Translations under genes and position numbers: made by a program
Shown here: positions 15,484-27,300 of the stretch, in pieces
Layout of the letters: the number at the start of each line of letters is the position of its first letter
How positions within the stretch are numbered: position 1 is the first letter of the stretch
Assembly: GCF_000972865.1 (NCBI RefSeq)
Contig: NZ_CP011144.1
Location: forward strand, 2,790,001-2,854,000
Source of the DNA: Pseudoxanthomonas suwonensis
GTDB lineage: Bacteria > Pseudomonadota > Gammaproteobacteria > Xanthomonadales > Xanthomonadaceae
Length of the DNA: 64,000 bases
Reading direction: 5' to 3'
The notes under the pieces: generated by a model
Databases searched by the model: none
What the model was told of the DNA's origin: nothing
Seen by the model: the letters and a program-made list of their open reading frames with translations, nothing else

Positions 15484-18400
15484 ATGTCCACTTCCGCCTT
15501 CCATCCCGCCGTCGCCCGCTGGTTCGACCGCGCCTTCCCCGGTCCCACCGCGGCCCAGGCGGCGGCGTGGCCGGCGATCATGGCCGGGCGCAACACGCTG
15601 GTGGCCGCGCCGACCGGCTCGGGCAAGACCCTCACCGCGTTCCTGGCGGCGATCGACGCGCTGGTGCGCGAGGGCCTGGCCCACGGCGGCGAACTGGCCG
15701 ACCGCACCAGCGTGGTCTACGTCTCGCCGCTGAAGGCGCTGTCCAACGACATCCGCCTGAACCTGGAGGCGCCGCTGGCCGGCATCCGCGACGCGCTGGC
15801 CGAACTGGGCCTGCCGGACGTGGAGATCCGCACCGCGGTGCGCACCGGCGACACCCCGCAGGCCGAGCGCGCGCAGGCGCGCAGGAAGCCGCCGCACATC
15901 CTGGTCACCACGCCCGAGTCGCTGTACGTGCTGCTCGGTTCGGCCTCGGGCCGGGCGATGCTGGGCACGGTGCGCAGCGTGATCGTCGACGAGATCCATG
16001 CCCTGGCCGACGACAAGCGCGGCAGCCACCTGGCGCTGTCGCTGGAGCGGCTGGAGGCGCTGTGCGGGCGGCCGCTGGTGCGGATCGGCCTGTCGGCCAC
16101 GCAGAAGCCGGTGGAGGAGGTGGCGCGCTTCCTGGTCGGCGGCGCCAACGTCTATCCCGCGCGCGGCGACCTGCCGGGCTGGAGCGGTCCCGATCCGCTG
16201 GCCGGCACCGCTGCCGTGCTCGGCGGCACCGCCACCCGCGAGGTGCCCGACTGCGCGGTGGTCGACATCGGCTACGCCAAGCAGCGCGACCTGGCGCTGG
16301 AGCTGCCGCCGACGCCGCTGTCGGCGGTGATGTCCAACGAGCAGTGGGAGCAGGCCTACGCGCGCCTGGTCGAGCTGGTGCGCGCGCACCGGACCACGCT
16401 GGTGTTCGTCAACACCCGGCGCATGGCCGAGCGCGCCGCGTTCCACCTGGGCGAACTGCTCGGCCGCGAGCAGGTCGCCACCCACCACGGCAGCCTGTCC
16501 AAGGAACTGCGGCTGGAGGCCGAGCAGAAACTCAAGCGCGGGCAGCTGCAGGTGCTGGTGGCCACCGCCTCGCTGGAGCTGGGCCTGGACATCGGCGATG
16601 TCGACCTGGTCTGCCAGCTCGGCTCGCCGCGCTCGATCGCCGCGTTCCTGCAGCGCGCCGGGCGCTCGGGCCACCATGTCGGCGGCGTGCCCAAGGCGCG
16701 GCTGTTCCCGCAGACCCGCGACGAACTGGTCGAATGCGCCGCGCTGCTGGACTGCGTGCGCCGCGGCGAGCTGGACGCGCTGCGGATCCCGCCGGCGCCG
16801 CTGGACGTGCTGGCGCAGCAGATCGTCGCCGAAGTGGCCGCCACCGAGTGGGACGAGGACGCGCTGTACGACTGGTGCCGCCGCGCCTGGCCGTATGCGC
16901 GGCTGGAGCGGGCCCGGTTCGACGAAGTGGTGAAGATGCTGGCCGACGGTTTCAGCGACCGCCGCGGCCCGCGTGCGGGCTGGCTGCATCGCGACGCGGT
17001 CAACCGCCGCCTGCGCGGCCGCCAGGGCGCGCGGATGGTCGCGACCATGTCAGGCGGTACCATTCCCGACACCGGCGACTACGCCGTGGTGCTGGAGCCA
17101 CAGTCCACTTTCATCGGCAGCGTCAACGAGGACTTCGCCGTCGAAAGCATGGCCGGCGACGTGTTCCAGCTGGGCAACGCCAGCTATCGCATCCTGCGGA
17201 TCGAGCCCGGCCGGGTGCGGGTCGAAGACGCGCAGGGAATGCCACCGAGCATCCCGTTCTGGCTGGGCGAAGCGCCGGGCCGCACCGACGAGCTCTCGTT
17301 CGGCGTGTCGCGGCTGCGCGAGGAAATCGCCGCGCACCTCCAGCTTGAGCCCCTCTCCCTCCGGGGCGAAGTGGACTGCTTGCGAACCACCGGTTCGCAG
17401 TCCACTGAGCGCCCTCGCGCTGGCGCGAGGGCCGGGGCGCGGAGCGGGGGTTGGGGAGAGGGTGCGGGTGCCCAGCGAGGCGACAGCTTGCAGCCTGGCG
17501 CTGCTCCCGAACCCTCACCCCCAGCCCCTCTCTCGGAGGGAGAGGGGAGCAACGGCATGGCGGAGCAAGTCGCGCGCTACGGCACGGAACGGGCCATCGC
17601 CTGGTTGATCGGCGAAACCGGTCTTGGCGCCGACGCCGCACGCCAGCTGGTCGACTACCTGGGCTCCACCGCGCTTGCCCTCGGGGGCGCGATGCCGACC
17701 CAGCGGCGGATCGTGCTGGAGCGCTTCTTCGACGAGACCGGCTCGACCCACCTGGTGATCCACAGCCCCTACGGCAGCCGCCTCAACCGCGCCTGGGGCC
17801 TGGCCCTGCGCAAGCGCTTCTGCCGCCAGTTCAACTTCGAACTGCAGGCCGCCGCGACCGAGGACGCGATCGTGCTGTCGCTGTCGACCAGCCACAGCTT
17901 CCCGCTGATCGAGGTATCCAAGTACTTGCACTCCTCGTCGGCCGAGGACGTGCTGGTGCAGGCGCTGCTGGATGCGCCGCTGTTCCCGGTGCGCTGGCGC
18001 TGGAACGCGACCACCGCGCTGGCGCTGCCGCGCTTCATCGGCGGCAAGAAGGTGCCGCCGCAGCTGCAGCGGATGAAGTCCGAGGACCTGCTGGCCACCG
18101 TGTTCCCCGACCAGGTCGCCTGCCTGGAGAACATCGTCGGCGAGCGCCAGGTGCCCGACCACCCGCTGGTCGCGCAGACCCTGGACGACTGCCTGCACGA
18201 GGCGATGGACACCGAGGGCTGGCTGGAGGTGCTGCGTGGGCTGGAGTCCGGCGCCATCGCGGTGGAGGCGCGCGACCTGGCCGCGCCGTCGCCGCTGGCC
18301 GCCGAGGCGCTCAACGCGCGGCCCTACGCCTTCCTCGACGATGCGCCGCTGGAGGAGCGCCGCACCCAGGCGGTGCAGACCCGGCGCTACGCCGACCCGC

Positions 18401-20256
18401 AAGCGGCCACCGACCTGGGCCGGCTCGACGGCGCGGCGGTCGAACAGGTGCGCGCCGAGGCCTGGCCACGTGCGCGCAACGCCGACGAGATGCACGAGGT
18501 GTTGACCGGGCTGGGCTTCGTCACCGTCGCCGAGGCCGAACGCGAGCCGGCCTGGGCGCCGTGGCTGCAACAGCTGCTGCGCGATGCGCGCGTGACCCGG
18601 CTCACCGCGGCCGGGAAGCAGTGGTGGGTGGCGGCCGAACGCCTGCCGCAACTGCTGGCGCTGCATCCCTCGGCGCTGCAGCAGCCGGGGATCGCCATAC
18701 CGGCGGAGTTCGCGCAGGTGGCGTGGAACGCCGAGGACGCCGCGGTCGCGCTGCTGCGCTCGCGCCTGACCGGTTTGGGACCGGTGAGTGCGGCGACGCT
18801 GGCCGACAGCCTCGGCATCGCCCCGCTGGCCGCCGACATGGCGCTGCTGAAGCTGCAGTCGCAGGGCTACGCGATGCAGGGACGGTTCTCGCCGGGCGCG
18901 GCGGCCGAGGAATGGTGCGAGCGCCACCTGCTCGCGCGCATCCACCGCTACACGCTCAAGCGCCTGCGCCGCGAGATCGAACCGGTGGCGCCGCGCGACT
19001 TCATGCGCTTCCTGTTCGACTGGCAGCGCGTGGCCAAGGACGCGCAGGCCAGCGGCCCGGAGGCGCTGGCCGGCGTGCTGGCGCAGCTGGAAGGCTACGA
19101 GGCGCCGGCCGCGGCCTGGGAAGGCGAGCTGCTGCCGGCGCGCGTGCGCGACTACTCGATCGGCTGGCTGGACGACCTGTGCACCGCCGGCCGCACCCTG
19201 TGGACGCGGCTGCGCGCCGCCGAGGCCGAGCCGGGCGCGCGCGGCAATGTATCGCTGCGGTCCACGCCGATCCTGCTGCTGCCGCGGCGCAGCGCGCCGC
19301 ACTGGAACGCCTTGGCCCCGGCGCAGGCCGACGACGCGGCGCTGTCCTCGCGGGCGCAGAAGCTCGCCGACTTCCTCGCCGCGCACGGCGCATCGTTCTT
19401 CGACGAGATGGTGGCCGGCACCCGCCTGCTGCAGACCGAACTGGAGGACGCGCTGGCCGAACTGGTGGCACGCGGCCGCGCGCATTGCGACAGCTATGCC
19501 GGCCTGCGCGCGCTGCTGGTGCCGGCGTCGAAGCGGCCCACGCCGGGTTACGGCCGCCGCCGCGCGATGATGCTGGGAATCGAGGACGCCGGCCGCTGGG
19601 CACTGGTGCGGCGCGCGCTGCCGGCGCTGGACGGGGACGACGGCGTGGACGCTGCCGACGATCGCGCCGTTGCCGCAGCCGCTGCGGCGCGCGGTGCGGC
19701 CGGCGGTGCGACGGCTGCGCACCCGGCGCGGCCACCGAAACCCGACCCAGAGGCGGTCGAGCACGTCGCCCGCGTGCTGCTGCGCCGCTATGGCGTGGTC
19801 TGCTGGCGGGTGCTTGAGCGCGAGGCGGCCTGGCTGCCGCCGTGGCGCGAACTGCTGCGCATCTACCATCGCCTGGAAGCGCGCGGCGAGGTGCGCGGCG
19901 GCCGCTTCATCGCCGGCCTGTCGGGCGAACAGTTCGCCCTGCCCGAAGCCATCGGCCTGCTGCGCAAGGCCCGGCAGAAGCCGGACGACGGCACACTGGT
20001 CTGCGTCAGCGCGCTGGATCCGCTCAACCTGGCCGGCACCGTGGTCGCCGGCGACAAGGTGCCGCGCATCGCCGGCGCGCGCCTGCTGTACCGCGACGGC
20101 ATGCCGGTGGCCGCGCTGGTGGCCGGGGAAATCCGGGCCGTGCAGGAGATGGCGCCGGAAGTCGCCGCCGCTGCACGCAAGGCACTGCTGCGCGAGCCGG
20201 CCTCCACCGCCGACGCCCTGCTGGCGCAATTGCATGCCGGTGCGCCGCCGTTGTAG
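15484..20256 (+). CDS. lhr: Lhr-like DEAD/DEAH-box DNA helicase
   Basis: A 1590-aa superfamily 2 helicase. Walker A is APTGSGKT near residue 42, the DEIH box ([14 protein letters not shown]) is near 168, motif III is LSATQKP, and the helicase-C domain reaches to about 430 with [19 protein letters not shown]. The winged-helix and Lhr core follow, then the long C-terminal Lhr-CTD (about 800-1590). Lhr acts in DNA repair and is usually about 1400-1550 aa here. Residues 623-688 are a low-complexity Pro/Gly/Arg-rich stretch encoded by an inserted palindromic repeat in frame. The ATG at 15484 fits the family start. The TAG stop is the GTAG foot of the following REP array. Confidence 0.92.
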   Translation: MSTSAFHPAVARWFDRAFPGPTAAQAAAWPAIMAGRNTLVAAPTGSGKTLTAFLAAIDALVREGLAHGGELADRTSVVYVSPLKALSNDIRLNLEAPLAGIRDALAELGLPDVEIRTAVRTGDTPQAERAQARRKPPHILVTTPESLYVLLGSASGRAMLGTVRSVIVDEIHALADDKRGSHLALSLERLEALCGRPLVRIGLSATQKPVEEVARFLVGGANVYPARGDLPGWSGPDPLAGTAAVLGGTATREVPDCAVVDIGYAKQRDLALELPPTPLSAVMSNEQWEQAYARLVELVRAHRTTLVFVNTRRMAERAAFHLGELLGREQVATHHGSLSKELRLEAEQKLKRGQLQVLVATASLELGLDIGDVDLVCQLGSPRSIAAFLQRAGRSGHHVGGVPKARLFPQTRDELVECAALLDCVRRGELDALRIPPAPLDVLAQQIVAEVAATEWDEDALYDWCRRAWPYARLERARFDEVVKMLADGFSDRRGPRAGWLHRDAVNRRLRGRQGARMVATMSGGTIPDTGDYAVVLEPQSTFIGSVNEDFAVESMAGDVFQLGNASYRILRIEPGRVRVEDAQGMPPSIPFWLGEAPGRTDELSFGVSRLREEIAAHLQLEPLSLRGEVDCLRTTGSQSTERPRAGARAGARSGGWGEGAGAQRGDSLQPGAAPEPSPPAPLSEGEGSNGMAEQVARYGTERAIAWLIGETGLGADAARQLVDYLGSTALALGGAMPTQRRIVLERFFDETGSTHLVIHSPYGSRLNRAWGLALRKRFCRQFNFELQAAATEDAIVLSLSTSHSFPLIEVSKYLHSSSAEDVLVQALLDAPLFPVRWRWNATTALALPRFIGGKKVPPQLQRMKSEDLLATVFPDQVACLENIVGERQVPDHPLVAQTLDDCLHEAMDTEGWLEVLRGLESGAIAVEARDLAAPSPLAAEALNARPYAFLDDAPLEERRTQAVQTRRYADPQAATDLGRLDGAAVEQVRAEAWPRARNADEMHEVLTGLGFVTVAEAEREPAWAPWLQQLLRDARVTRLTAAGKQWWVAAERLPQLLALHPSALQQPGIAIPAEFAQVAWNAEDAAVALLRSRLTGLGPVSAATLADSLGIAPLAADMALLKLQSQGYAMQGRFSPGAAAEEWCERHLLARIHRYTLKRLRREIEPVAPRDFMRFLFDWQRVAKDAQASGPEALAGVLAQLEGYEAPAAAWEGELLPARVRDYSIGWLDDLCTAGRTLWTRLRAAEAEPGARGNVSLRSTPILLLPRRSAPHWNALAPAQADDAALSSRAQKLADFLAAHGASFFDEMVAGTRLLQTELEDALAELVARGRAHCDSYAGLRALLVPASKRPTPGYGRRRAMMLGIEDAGRWALVRRALPALDGDDGVDAADDRAVAAAAAARGAAGGATAAHPARPPKPDPEAVEHVARVLLRRYGVVCWRVLEREAAWLPPWRELLRIYHRLEARGEVRGGRFIAGLSGEQFALPEAIGLLRKARQKPDDGTLVCVSALDPLNLAGTVVAGDKVPRIAGARLLYRDGMPVAALVAGEIRAVQEMAPEVAAAARKALLREPASTADALLAQLHAGAPPL
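17350..17547 (+). mobile_element. 198-bp palindromic MITE-like insertion inside lhr, kept in frame
   Basis: The segment begins with CCCCTCTCCCTCCG (17350-17363) and ends with its exact inverse CGGAGGGAGAGGGG (17534-17547). It is 198 bp, exactly 66 codons, without a stop. Inside are the hairpin GCCCTCGCGC-TG-GCGCGAGGGC and a long imperfect palindrome (GTGGACTGC...GCAGTCCAC). Such CCCTCTCCC-bounded repeats are typical of intergenic DNA in Xanthomonadaceae. The encoded residues ([14 protein letters not shown] and similar) break an otherwise conserved helicase. No transposase is encoded. Confidence 0.7.
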
Positions 20257-20837
20257 GAGCCGGGCTTGCCCGCGCGACCCGACGCCGTCGGCGCAGGCTA
20301 CGCCTTCGTGGTCCCGACGCCCGTGTCGCCGACTGAAGTCAGCTCCTACAGAAGGCGGCCGCGCCGTGGCTGTTGTAGGAGCCGGGTTCAGCCGGCGACC
20401 CGACGCTGTCGGCCCAGGCGACGCCTTCGTGGTCCCGACGCCCGTGTCGCCGACTGAAGTCAGCTCCTACAGAAGGCGGACGCGCCGCGGCTGTTGTAGG
20501 AGCCGGGTTCAGCCGGCGACCCGACGCCGTCGGCACAGGCGACGCCCTCATGGTCCTGACGCCCGTGTCGCCGACTGAAGTCGGCTCCTACAGAAGAGCG
20601 GCCGCGCCGTGGCTGTTGTAGGAGCCGGGTTCAGCCGGCGACCCGACGCCGTCGGCCCAGGCGACGCCCTCGTGGTCCCGACGCCCGTGTCGCCGACTGA
20701 AGTCAGCTCCTACAGAAGAGCGGCCGCGCCATGGCTGTTGTAGGAGCCGGGTTCAGCCGGCGACCCGATGCCATCGGCCCAGGCGACGCCCTCGTGGTTC
20801 CGACGCTCGTGTCGCCGACTGAAGTCAGCTCCTGCAG
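20254..20837. repeat. REP array, five units at about 121-nt period, downstream of lhr
   Basis: Five inverted-pair units start near 20254, 20375, 20496, 20617 and 20738. The first left arm is of the GGGCTTGCCCGCGCGAC type, the others of the GGGTTCAGCCGGCGAC type; all right arms are GTCGCCGACTGAAG..GCTCCTAC. The first GTAG contains the lhr stop codon. The last right arm ends CTCCTGCAG, having lost the perfect GTAG complement. Confidence 0.92.
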
Positions 20838-21397
20838 GGAGGCGCTGCCCTGATTGCAGAGGGGCTGATTGTCTGCCGTTTGTCGGCCCTGGGCGACCGC
20901 CTGTCGGTCACCCGGGGCCTGTGGCATCTGCGCCTGCTGGCGTTACCCGGGTGGATGCAGAGGAAACCTTCGTAACCCGTTGAAGCGGCAGGGCTGCGCC
21001 CCAGCGATGGCTTTCGGGAGCAGCGGCAGCCGGTGATCGGGCGCGTGATAGTTTTGCGACGTGTTTCGCGGTTTGTGGAATAGGGCACGATCCCGGTCGT
21101 GCCCCCACTGCCCAGGGGGAAACCATGGAACTGTTGCATCGCAACCGCCGGCGCCCTGCGCCGGACCGCCGCGCTGGGGATGGCGCGGCCACTCTCTGTG
21201 ATCCATCTCGCCTGCCGGCCCATGCCCGGCGGGAACACGCCGTGCCGTCCGCCGGGGAGGCGGGGGCACGACGCTGCCGTGGCCGGTTGCGGCCTGCGGC
21301 GCGCGCCTGAACTGAGCCAGACACCCCGCATCTCCCGAGCGGCCCGGACTGGCCGCGCCCCATCGACAGGCGCTCGCGCCTGGCCACAGGACCCGCC
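20838..21397 (+). promoter_or_regulatory. long structured leader of the giant adhesin operon
   Basis: 560 nt with no clear gene. An AT-richer patch at about 21040-21085 is the likeliest promoter zone. Then come GGGCACGA-tcccgg-TCGTGCCC (21083-21104), a competing CCCCC/GGGGG pairing (21103-21119), GCGGCC-cggact-GGCCGC (21339-21356) and AGGCGC-TC-GCGCCT (21368-21381). The last ends 16 nt before the start codon, close to its AGGA site (21388-21391). A 61-codon frame at 21125-21310 begins with an ATG behind AGGGGG but encodes an Arg/Ala-rich sequence of no recognisable kind. Regulation through RNA structure is inferred. Confidence 0.45.
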
Positions 21398-24300
21398 ATG
21401 AACAGCAACGGCCATTCCCGGACGTCCCGCAACGGCAACCGCAGCGCGCAGGCGCTGAAGCCGAACCGCCTGACGATGGCCCTGCTGGCAACCTGGGGCG
21501 CGTTGCCGGCCGCGGCGCTGGCCGCCAACAACATCACCCTGACCGAGCGCAGCCCGGGGGTCACCGACACCGCCACCACGATCACCCCGCGCGGCGGCAA
21601 TCCCAACGTCACCGACATCAGGACCACCACGGTCCGCGGCAACTCCGGCTTCAACTCGTTCGGCCACTTCACCGTCGGCGACGGCAACACGGTCAACCTC
21701 TACGTGCCCGGTGGCGCCAACAACCTGGTCAACCTGGTCCACCTGAGCGCGCCGACCATCAACGGCACCCTCAACGGCCTGCTCGAGTCCAGCGGCAAGG
21801 TCGGCGGCAACATCTTCTTCGCCAGTTCGCACGGCTTCGTGGTCGGCGGCACCGGCGTGGTCAACGTCGGCGGGCTGCTGGTGACCACGCCCAGCAGCAG
21901 CAGGATGCAGGAGCTGCTGCGGGTCGCCAACGGCACCGACACGGTCGACAACAACCAGCTGGTGCTCGACCTGCTCGCCGGCAAGTACGACGGAGGCAGC
22001 GGCGCGGCGACCATCGACGGCATCGTCAACAGCGCCGGCCGCGTCGACCTGTTCGCGGCCTCGGCCACGGTCGCCTCCACCGGCGCGGTCAACGCTGGCG
22101 CGCGGGTGTTCGACGCCACGGTCAACACCGACGGCAGCCTCGACGTGAGCGCCGCGGTGCGCCAGGACGGCGGCATCCGCATCGTCGCCAACGACTCGGT
22201 CGAAGTCAGCGGCGTGCTGCGCGCGCTGATGGCCGACGACGGAGGCGCGGTGGTCGAGGTCGCCGGCAAGGCGATCGAACTCAAGGGCAGCGCCAGTATC
22301 GACACCGGCGCGGCGCTGGCCGGGCGCGACGGCGGCGACGTGACCCTGGAGGCGCGCTCGATCAAGCTGTCCGACACATCGAAGGTGGTGACCCGGGCCG
22401 GTGGCGCCGGCAACGCCGGCGACATCGTCCTCAACGCCTATAGCGACGTCAGCTGCACGTTCTGCGGCGGCGACGCCGGCGACACGCAGACCATCGACGA
22501 CCTGGCCGACGGCCTGAAGACCCAGGCCAGCCCGCTGCTGCAGGCCAAGAACGGCAAGGCCGAAGTGGTGATCGCCGCCGGCGCGGCGCTGGACGCCGGC
22601 CATGACGGCGGCAGCGGCCAGGCCGGCGACGTGACCGTGCAGGCGTTCGCCTTCGACCGGCAGCTGGCCGGCTACGCCGAGGCGACCAGCTCGATCAAGG
22701 TCGACGGCCGCATCACCGGCCGCGATATCACCCTGCGCGCGGCCAGCGACGCCTACGTCTCCAGCGACCTGCTCAACAACCTGCTCAACACCGGTGGCCT
22801 GGCCTCGGACCTGGCCGCGCTGGTACAGGATCTGGGCGAGGCGGACGCGTGGGCGAAGGTGTTCCAGACCCTGGGCGAGTCGTTCGACTACGGCGAGTCG
22901 GGCATCACTGCCGAGAACCTCTCGCTGAACCCGGAGAACTACAGCGAGCTGAGCGTCCTGCTGCCGTACGTGTCGTTCATCATCGCCAAGGCCAACGCCG
23001 ACGTCACCATCGGTGCCGGCGCGGTGCTGGACGCCTCGCGCAACATCGACCTGCAGGCCGACAGCACCCGCCTGGTGCAGGCCTCGACCTTCTCGCTGCC
23101 GTTCGTCAACAAGAAGATGCCGTTCAATTTCGGCCTGGCCTACGGCCGCATCGACGGCACCACCAAGGTCGACGTGCGCAGCGGCGCCGAACTGATCGCC
23201 GGCGGCGACCTGGACATCCGGGCGCTGAGCAACGACACGCTCGAGGTCACCGCCACCTCGGTCAACAACCACGACGCCAACGGCAACACGCTCACCACCA
23301 TGGGCATCGCCTTCAGCATGGCGCACAGCGACATCACCACCGAGGCGACGGTGGCCAAGGGCGCGCTGCTGGACGTGGACGGCGACGTCACCGTGGCCGC
23401 GCTGACCGAGCAGGAGCTGTCCAACAGCGCCGAGTTCAAGGCGATCGGCGACGGCGCCACCGGCGGCCCGGCGATCGCACTGACCCTGTTCAACAGCAAG
23501 ACCCGCGCGGTGTTCGACGCCGACCTGTCCGGCGCGACCGACCTGTCGGTGTCGGCGACCAACCTGGTCCACGGCCAGAGCAACAGCTCGTCCGTGCAGG
23601 TCGGCAAGAGCGCGCTCGACCACCTCAAGAAGCAGGTGATGGGCAGCTCGCAGGTCAAGGGCGTCACCGACGCGCTGACCAACAAGGTCAAGTCGTTGTT
23701 CGGCATGAAGCCCAGCACGGACAAGGACACCACCTCGACCGACAGCAAGTTCCGGCTGGCCTCGGCGCTGGCGATCGGCATCTCCGACCACCAGGCCGAA
23801 GCGGTGATCGGCAGCGGCAACACCGCGCCGGTCATCGACGTCACCGGCAACCTGAGCGTGCAGGCGTTGCAGCGCCAGGCCTCGATGCACAACAGCGCCG
23901 ACAGCACGGTCAATGCCGATGCCGACAAGGACGACGGTTCCAAGGTCTCGATCAGTATTGCCGCTGCCTACGACCAGACCAGCCAGCAGACCCGGGCGAT
24001 CGTCGGCGACGGCAGCCGCCTGACCGCCGCGCGGATCGGCGTCGGCGCACGCAACGAGCAGCTGCTGGACCTGGGCGACATCACCAAGTGGAGCTCGATG
24101 TCGGACATCTTCGGCAACCTGAAGACGATCGCCGGCAGCCTGCCGGACATCCCGGGCGAGATCTCCACCTCGTACGCCAACTCGACCAGCGAGAGCGAGG
24201 ACTTCGGCCTGGCCGGCTCGGTCGCGGTCAGCTACCACGCGCTCGACGCCACCGCCTGGGTCGGCGACGGGGTGAGCCTGACCAGCACGGCCACCGACGG

Positions 24301-27300
24301 CGGTGCCTGGAGCAGCAAGCCGCTGCTGGGGCTCAAGCCGTTCTACGACGACCAGGGTGACCCGGACGAGGACCGCGAGGCACTGCGCAACCTGCAATGG
24401 GACTGGGACGCCTCGCTGGCGGTCCAGGCCGACACCCTGGTCGAGCAGCTGTCGATCGCCGGCAACCTGTGGTGGACGCTGTTCAACGTCGGCGCCGACG
24501 GCGACGACGGCAAAGCGGTGGGTGGCGGCGTCAACGTGCAGGTGGTGACCAACCGCAGCGTAGCCGGCATCGGCGCCAACGGCAGCGTGGAATCCGAGGC
24601 GGTCGACGTCTCGGCGCGCCAGGACGAACTGATCATCGGCATCAGCCCGTCGGCGGGCTCGGGCACCAGCGTGGCCGGCAACGGCGCGGTGGTGGTCGGC
24701 GTGGTCGGTTCCAACGTCAATGCCTCGATCCACCAGAGCACGGCGGTGACGGCCGGCCAGGTCGGTGTATCGGCCAGCCACGACATCGGCCTGTGGAGCG
24801 CGGCCGGCGCGCTGGCGGTGTCGCAGGAGACCAGTATCGGTATTGGCGTGGCGGTCAACGTGCTGACCACCGACGTGCAGGCGCTGGTCGGGAACAACAA
24901 CGCCACCGATGGCGACGGCGACAACCGCTGGCGTCCGGACGCGCTGGGTGCCGGCGCGGCGGGCAGCGGGAACGCCGGCTGGAACGTCGACGAGGTGCTG
25001 GTCGACGCCAAGAGCTCGGGCCAGAGCGGCGCCTTCGGCGTCGCAGGCGCGCTGTCGCGCAGCGAACAGGAGCAGGAGAAGCAGGACGAGGCCACCAGCA
25101 ACGACGGCGGCGCCGGCAAGGGCGGCACCGACCTGCTCAGCGGCGAGGGCGTGAAGCTGCTGGGCAAGTTCGCGCTGGCCAAGCTCGGGCTGTACGACGG
25201 CCTGGCCACCGCGGTCGAATACGGCGGCAAGATCAAGGATGCGCTGACCGAGACCACCGACAAGGTCAAGGGCCCGCTCGACGGCGCCGGTTCGGCGGCC
25301 GACAAGCCCGAGAACCAGATCGCCGGCGCCGGCTCGGCCTCGATCAACGTCTCCGGGCAGAACACCCGCGCCACCGTCAGCGGCATCACCATCGATCCGC
25401 GCACCGCGGGCGCCGGCAGCGACGTCACCGTGCTGGCACTGAACCAGACCAACCAGTTCAGCGGCGCCGGTGCCGGCGCGCTGACCCTGGCCAGTGGCCC
25501 GAAATCCGACCGCAGCTCGGCGGTGGCCGGGGCGATCGCCTACAACCACCTGTTCAACACCACCGAGGCGCTGGTCGACGGCGTCACCTTCAACGACAGC
25601 GACTCGCTGACCGTGCAGGCGGCCAGCGGCGGCGACCAGATCGCGCTGGGCCTGGGCCTGGCCGTGTCCACCGGCGGCAACGACAACACCGCGGTCGGTT
25701 TCTCCGCCTCCGGCGGTGCGATCACCAACACCACCCGCGCGGCCGTGGTCGACAGCCAGGTCAACCAGCGCGACGACGCCGGCAGCGCGCAGACCATCGA
25801 GGTATCGGCCTACGACCGCACCCGCGCGCTGCTCGGCGGCGGCGCGTTCGCCGGCACCTCCGGCAGCGGCACCAGCGCCGGCGGCTCGCTGGTGATCGGC
25901 TACTTCGGCAACCAGCTGCAGGCCGAATGGCTGGGCAGCCGGGCCACCGGCTTCGACAGCTTCGACGTCGGCGCCTTCAGCGCCACCCGGATCCTGGCCG
26001 GCGCGATCGCCGGCGCGGTGTCGGCCGGCAGCGACAGCACCGCCGGCGCCGGCTCGATGTTCGTGCTGATCGTCGACAACGAGGTCACCGCCAAGGTCGA
26101 CCGCAGCGACGCCACTGACCACTCCTCGCTCGAGGGCGGCGACGTGGAGGTGCGCGCCAGCAGCGTGGCCGGCATGGGCGCGCTGGACGCGCAGTTCGAC
26201 AGCGCCGCGGCCGCGACGCTGTCCGCCAGCGGCCTGGACCTGGACGGCGGCAGCACGGTCGCCGGGATCGAGGTGGAGCAGTCCACCGACGACAGCCTGT
26301 TCGGCGGCGCCGACGACACCAGCACCACCCACAGCCTGTTCGACGGCGTCCCGGCGGGCGAGGCCATCCTCGGCATCGCCGGCAGCCTCTCGCTGTCCAA
26401 CGGCAAGGCCGTGGGCATCTCGGCCGGCGGCATCTACACCGGCAGCGACTACACCGCCTCGGTGGCCAACACCGACGTCAAGCTGTCCGGCGACCTGGAC
26501 GTGCACGCGCGCAACAGCACCGAGGCGCTGGCCGCCGCGGTGTCCGGCGCGCTGGGCAACGGCGACAACGCCATCTCCGGCTCGATCGCCGCGATCATCG
26601 CCCGCGGCACGGTCAACGCGACCGTCGACATGGGCGGGCGCGCGCCGCTGGAAGCCGACGACCTGCGGGTCACCGCGACCAAGGGCGGCGGCGCCTACTC
26701 GCTGGCCGGCAACATCACCGGCAGTGCCGGCGCCAAGTCGATGGGCGGTGCGTTCAGCGTCAACGACCTGGAGCAGGGCACCCACGCCGAGGTCAGGGGC
26801 GGCAGCTACCAGCTCGGCGGCGACGCCACGATCGGCGCGGCCCAGCAAAGCCATGTCATCACCGCGGCCCTGTCCGGCAGCGTCTCGCTCAGCGACCTGG
26901 CCATCGGCGGCGCCGGCACCTTCAACCGCATCGCCGACACCACCACCGCGGCGCTGAGCAATGCCATGCTGGACGCGCGCAACTTGTCGGTGACCGCCAG
27001 CCAGCCTGGCCTGGGCGCGCAGATCTGGTCGCTGGCCTTCAACCTGGCCGCCAGCGGCGGCGGCAGCGGCGTGGGCGGCGCAGTAGCAATAAACCTGATC
27101 GACGCCGAGCGCACCGCCAAGGTCAGCGGCAGCACGGTCAACCTCAGCGGCGACGCCACCCTGGCGTCCTCACTGGACGGCGAGATCTGGGGTTTCGCGG
27201 TCGATGTGGCCGGCGGCAGCGGCAACGGCGTCGGCGGCTCGATCGTGGTCAACAACATCGACGGCAGCGACACCGTGCTGGTCGAGAACAGCAACATCAC

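Noticed and set aside
21060..21130. Possible cyclic-di-GMP (GEMM) riboswitch ahead of the adhesin
   Set aside because: An AAACC-like segment is present, but the conserved GEMM core and its tetraloop-receptor layout cannot be found.
21125..21310. Small open frame of 61 codons in the adhesin leader
   Set aside because: It has an AGGGGG site but the product is Arg/Ala/Pro-rich like other shadows. Kept only as a possible leader peptide in the findings.
20825..26854. 2009-codon minus-strand frame over the REP array and adhesin start
   Set aside because: Same GC artefact; it runs through REP DNA and the adhesin leader with no recognisable domain.
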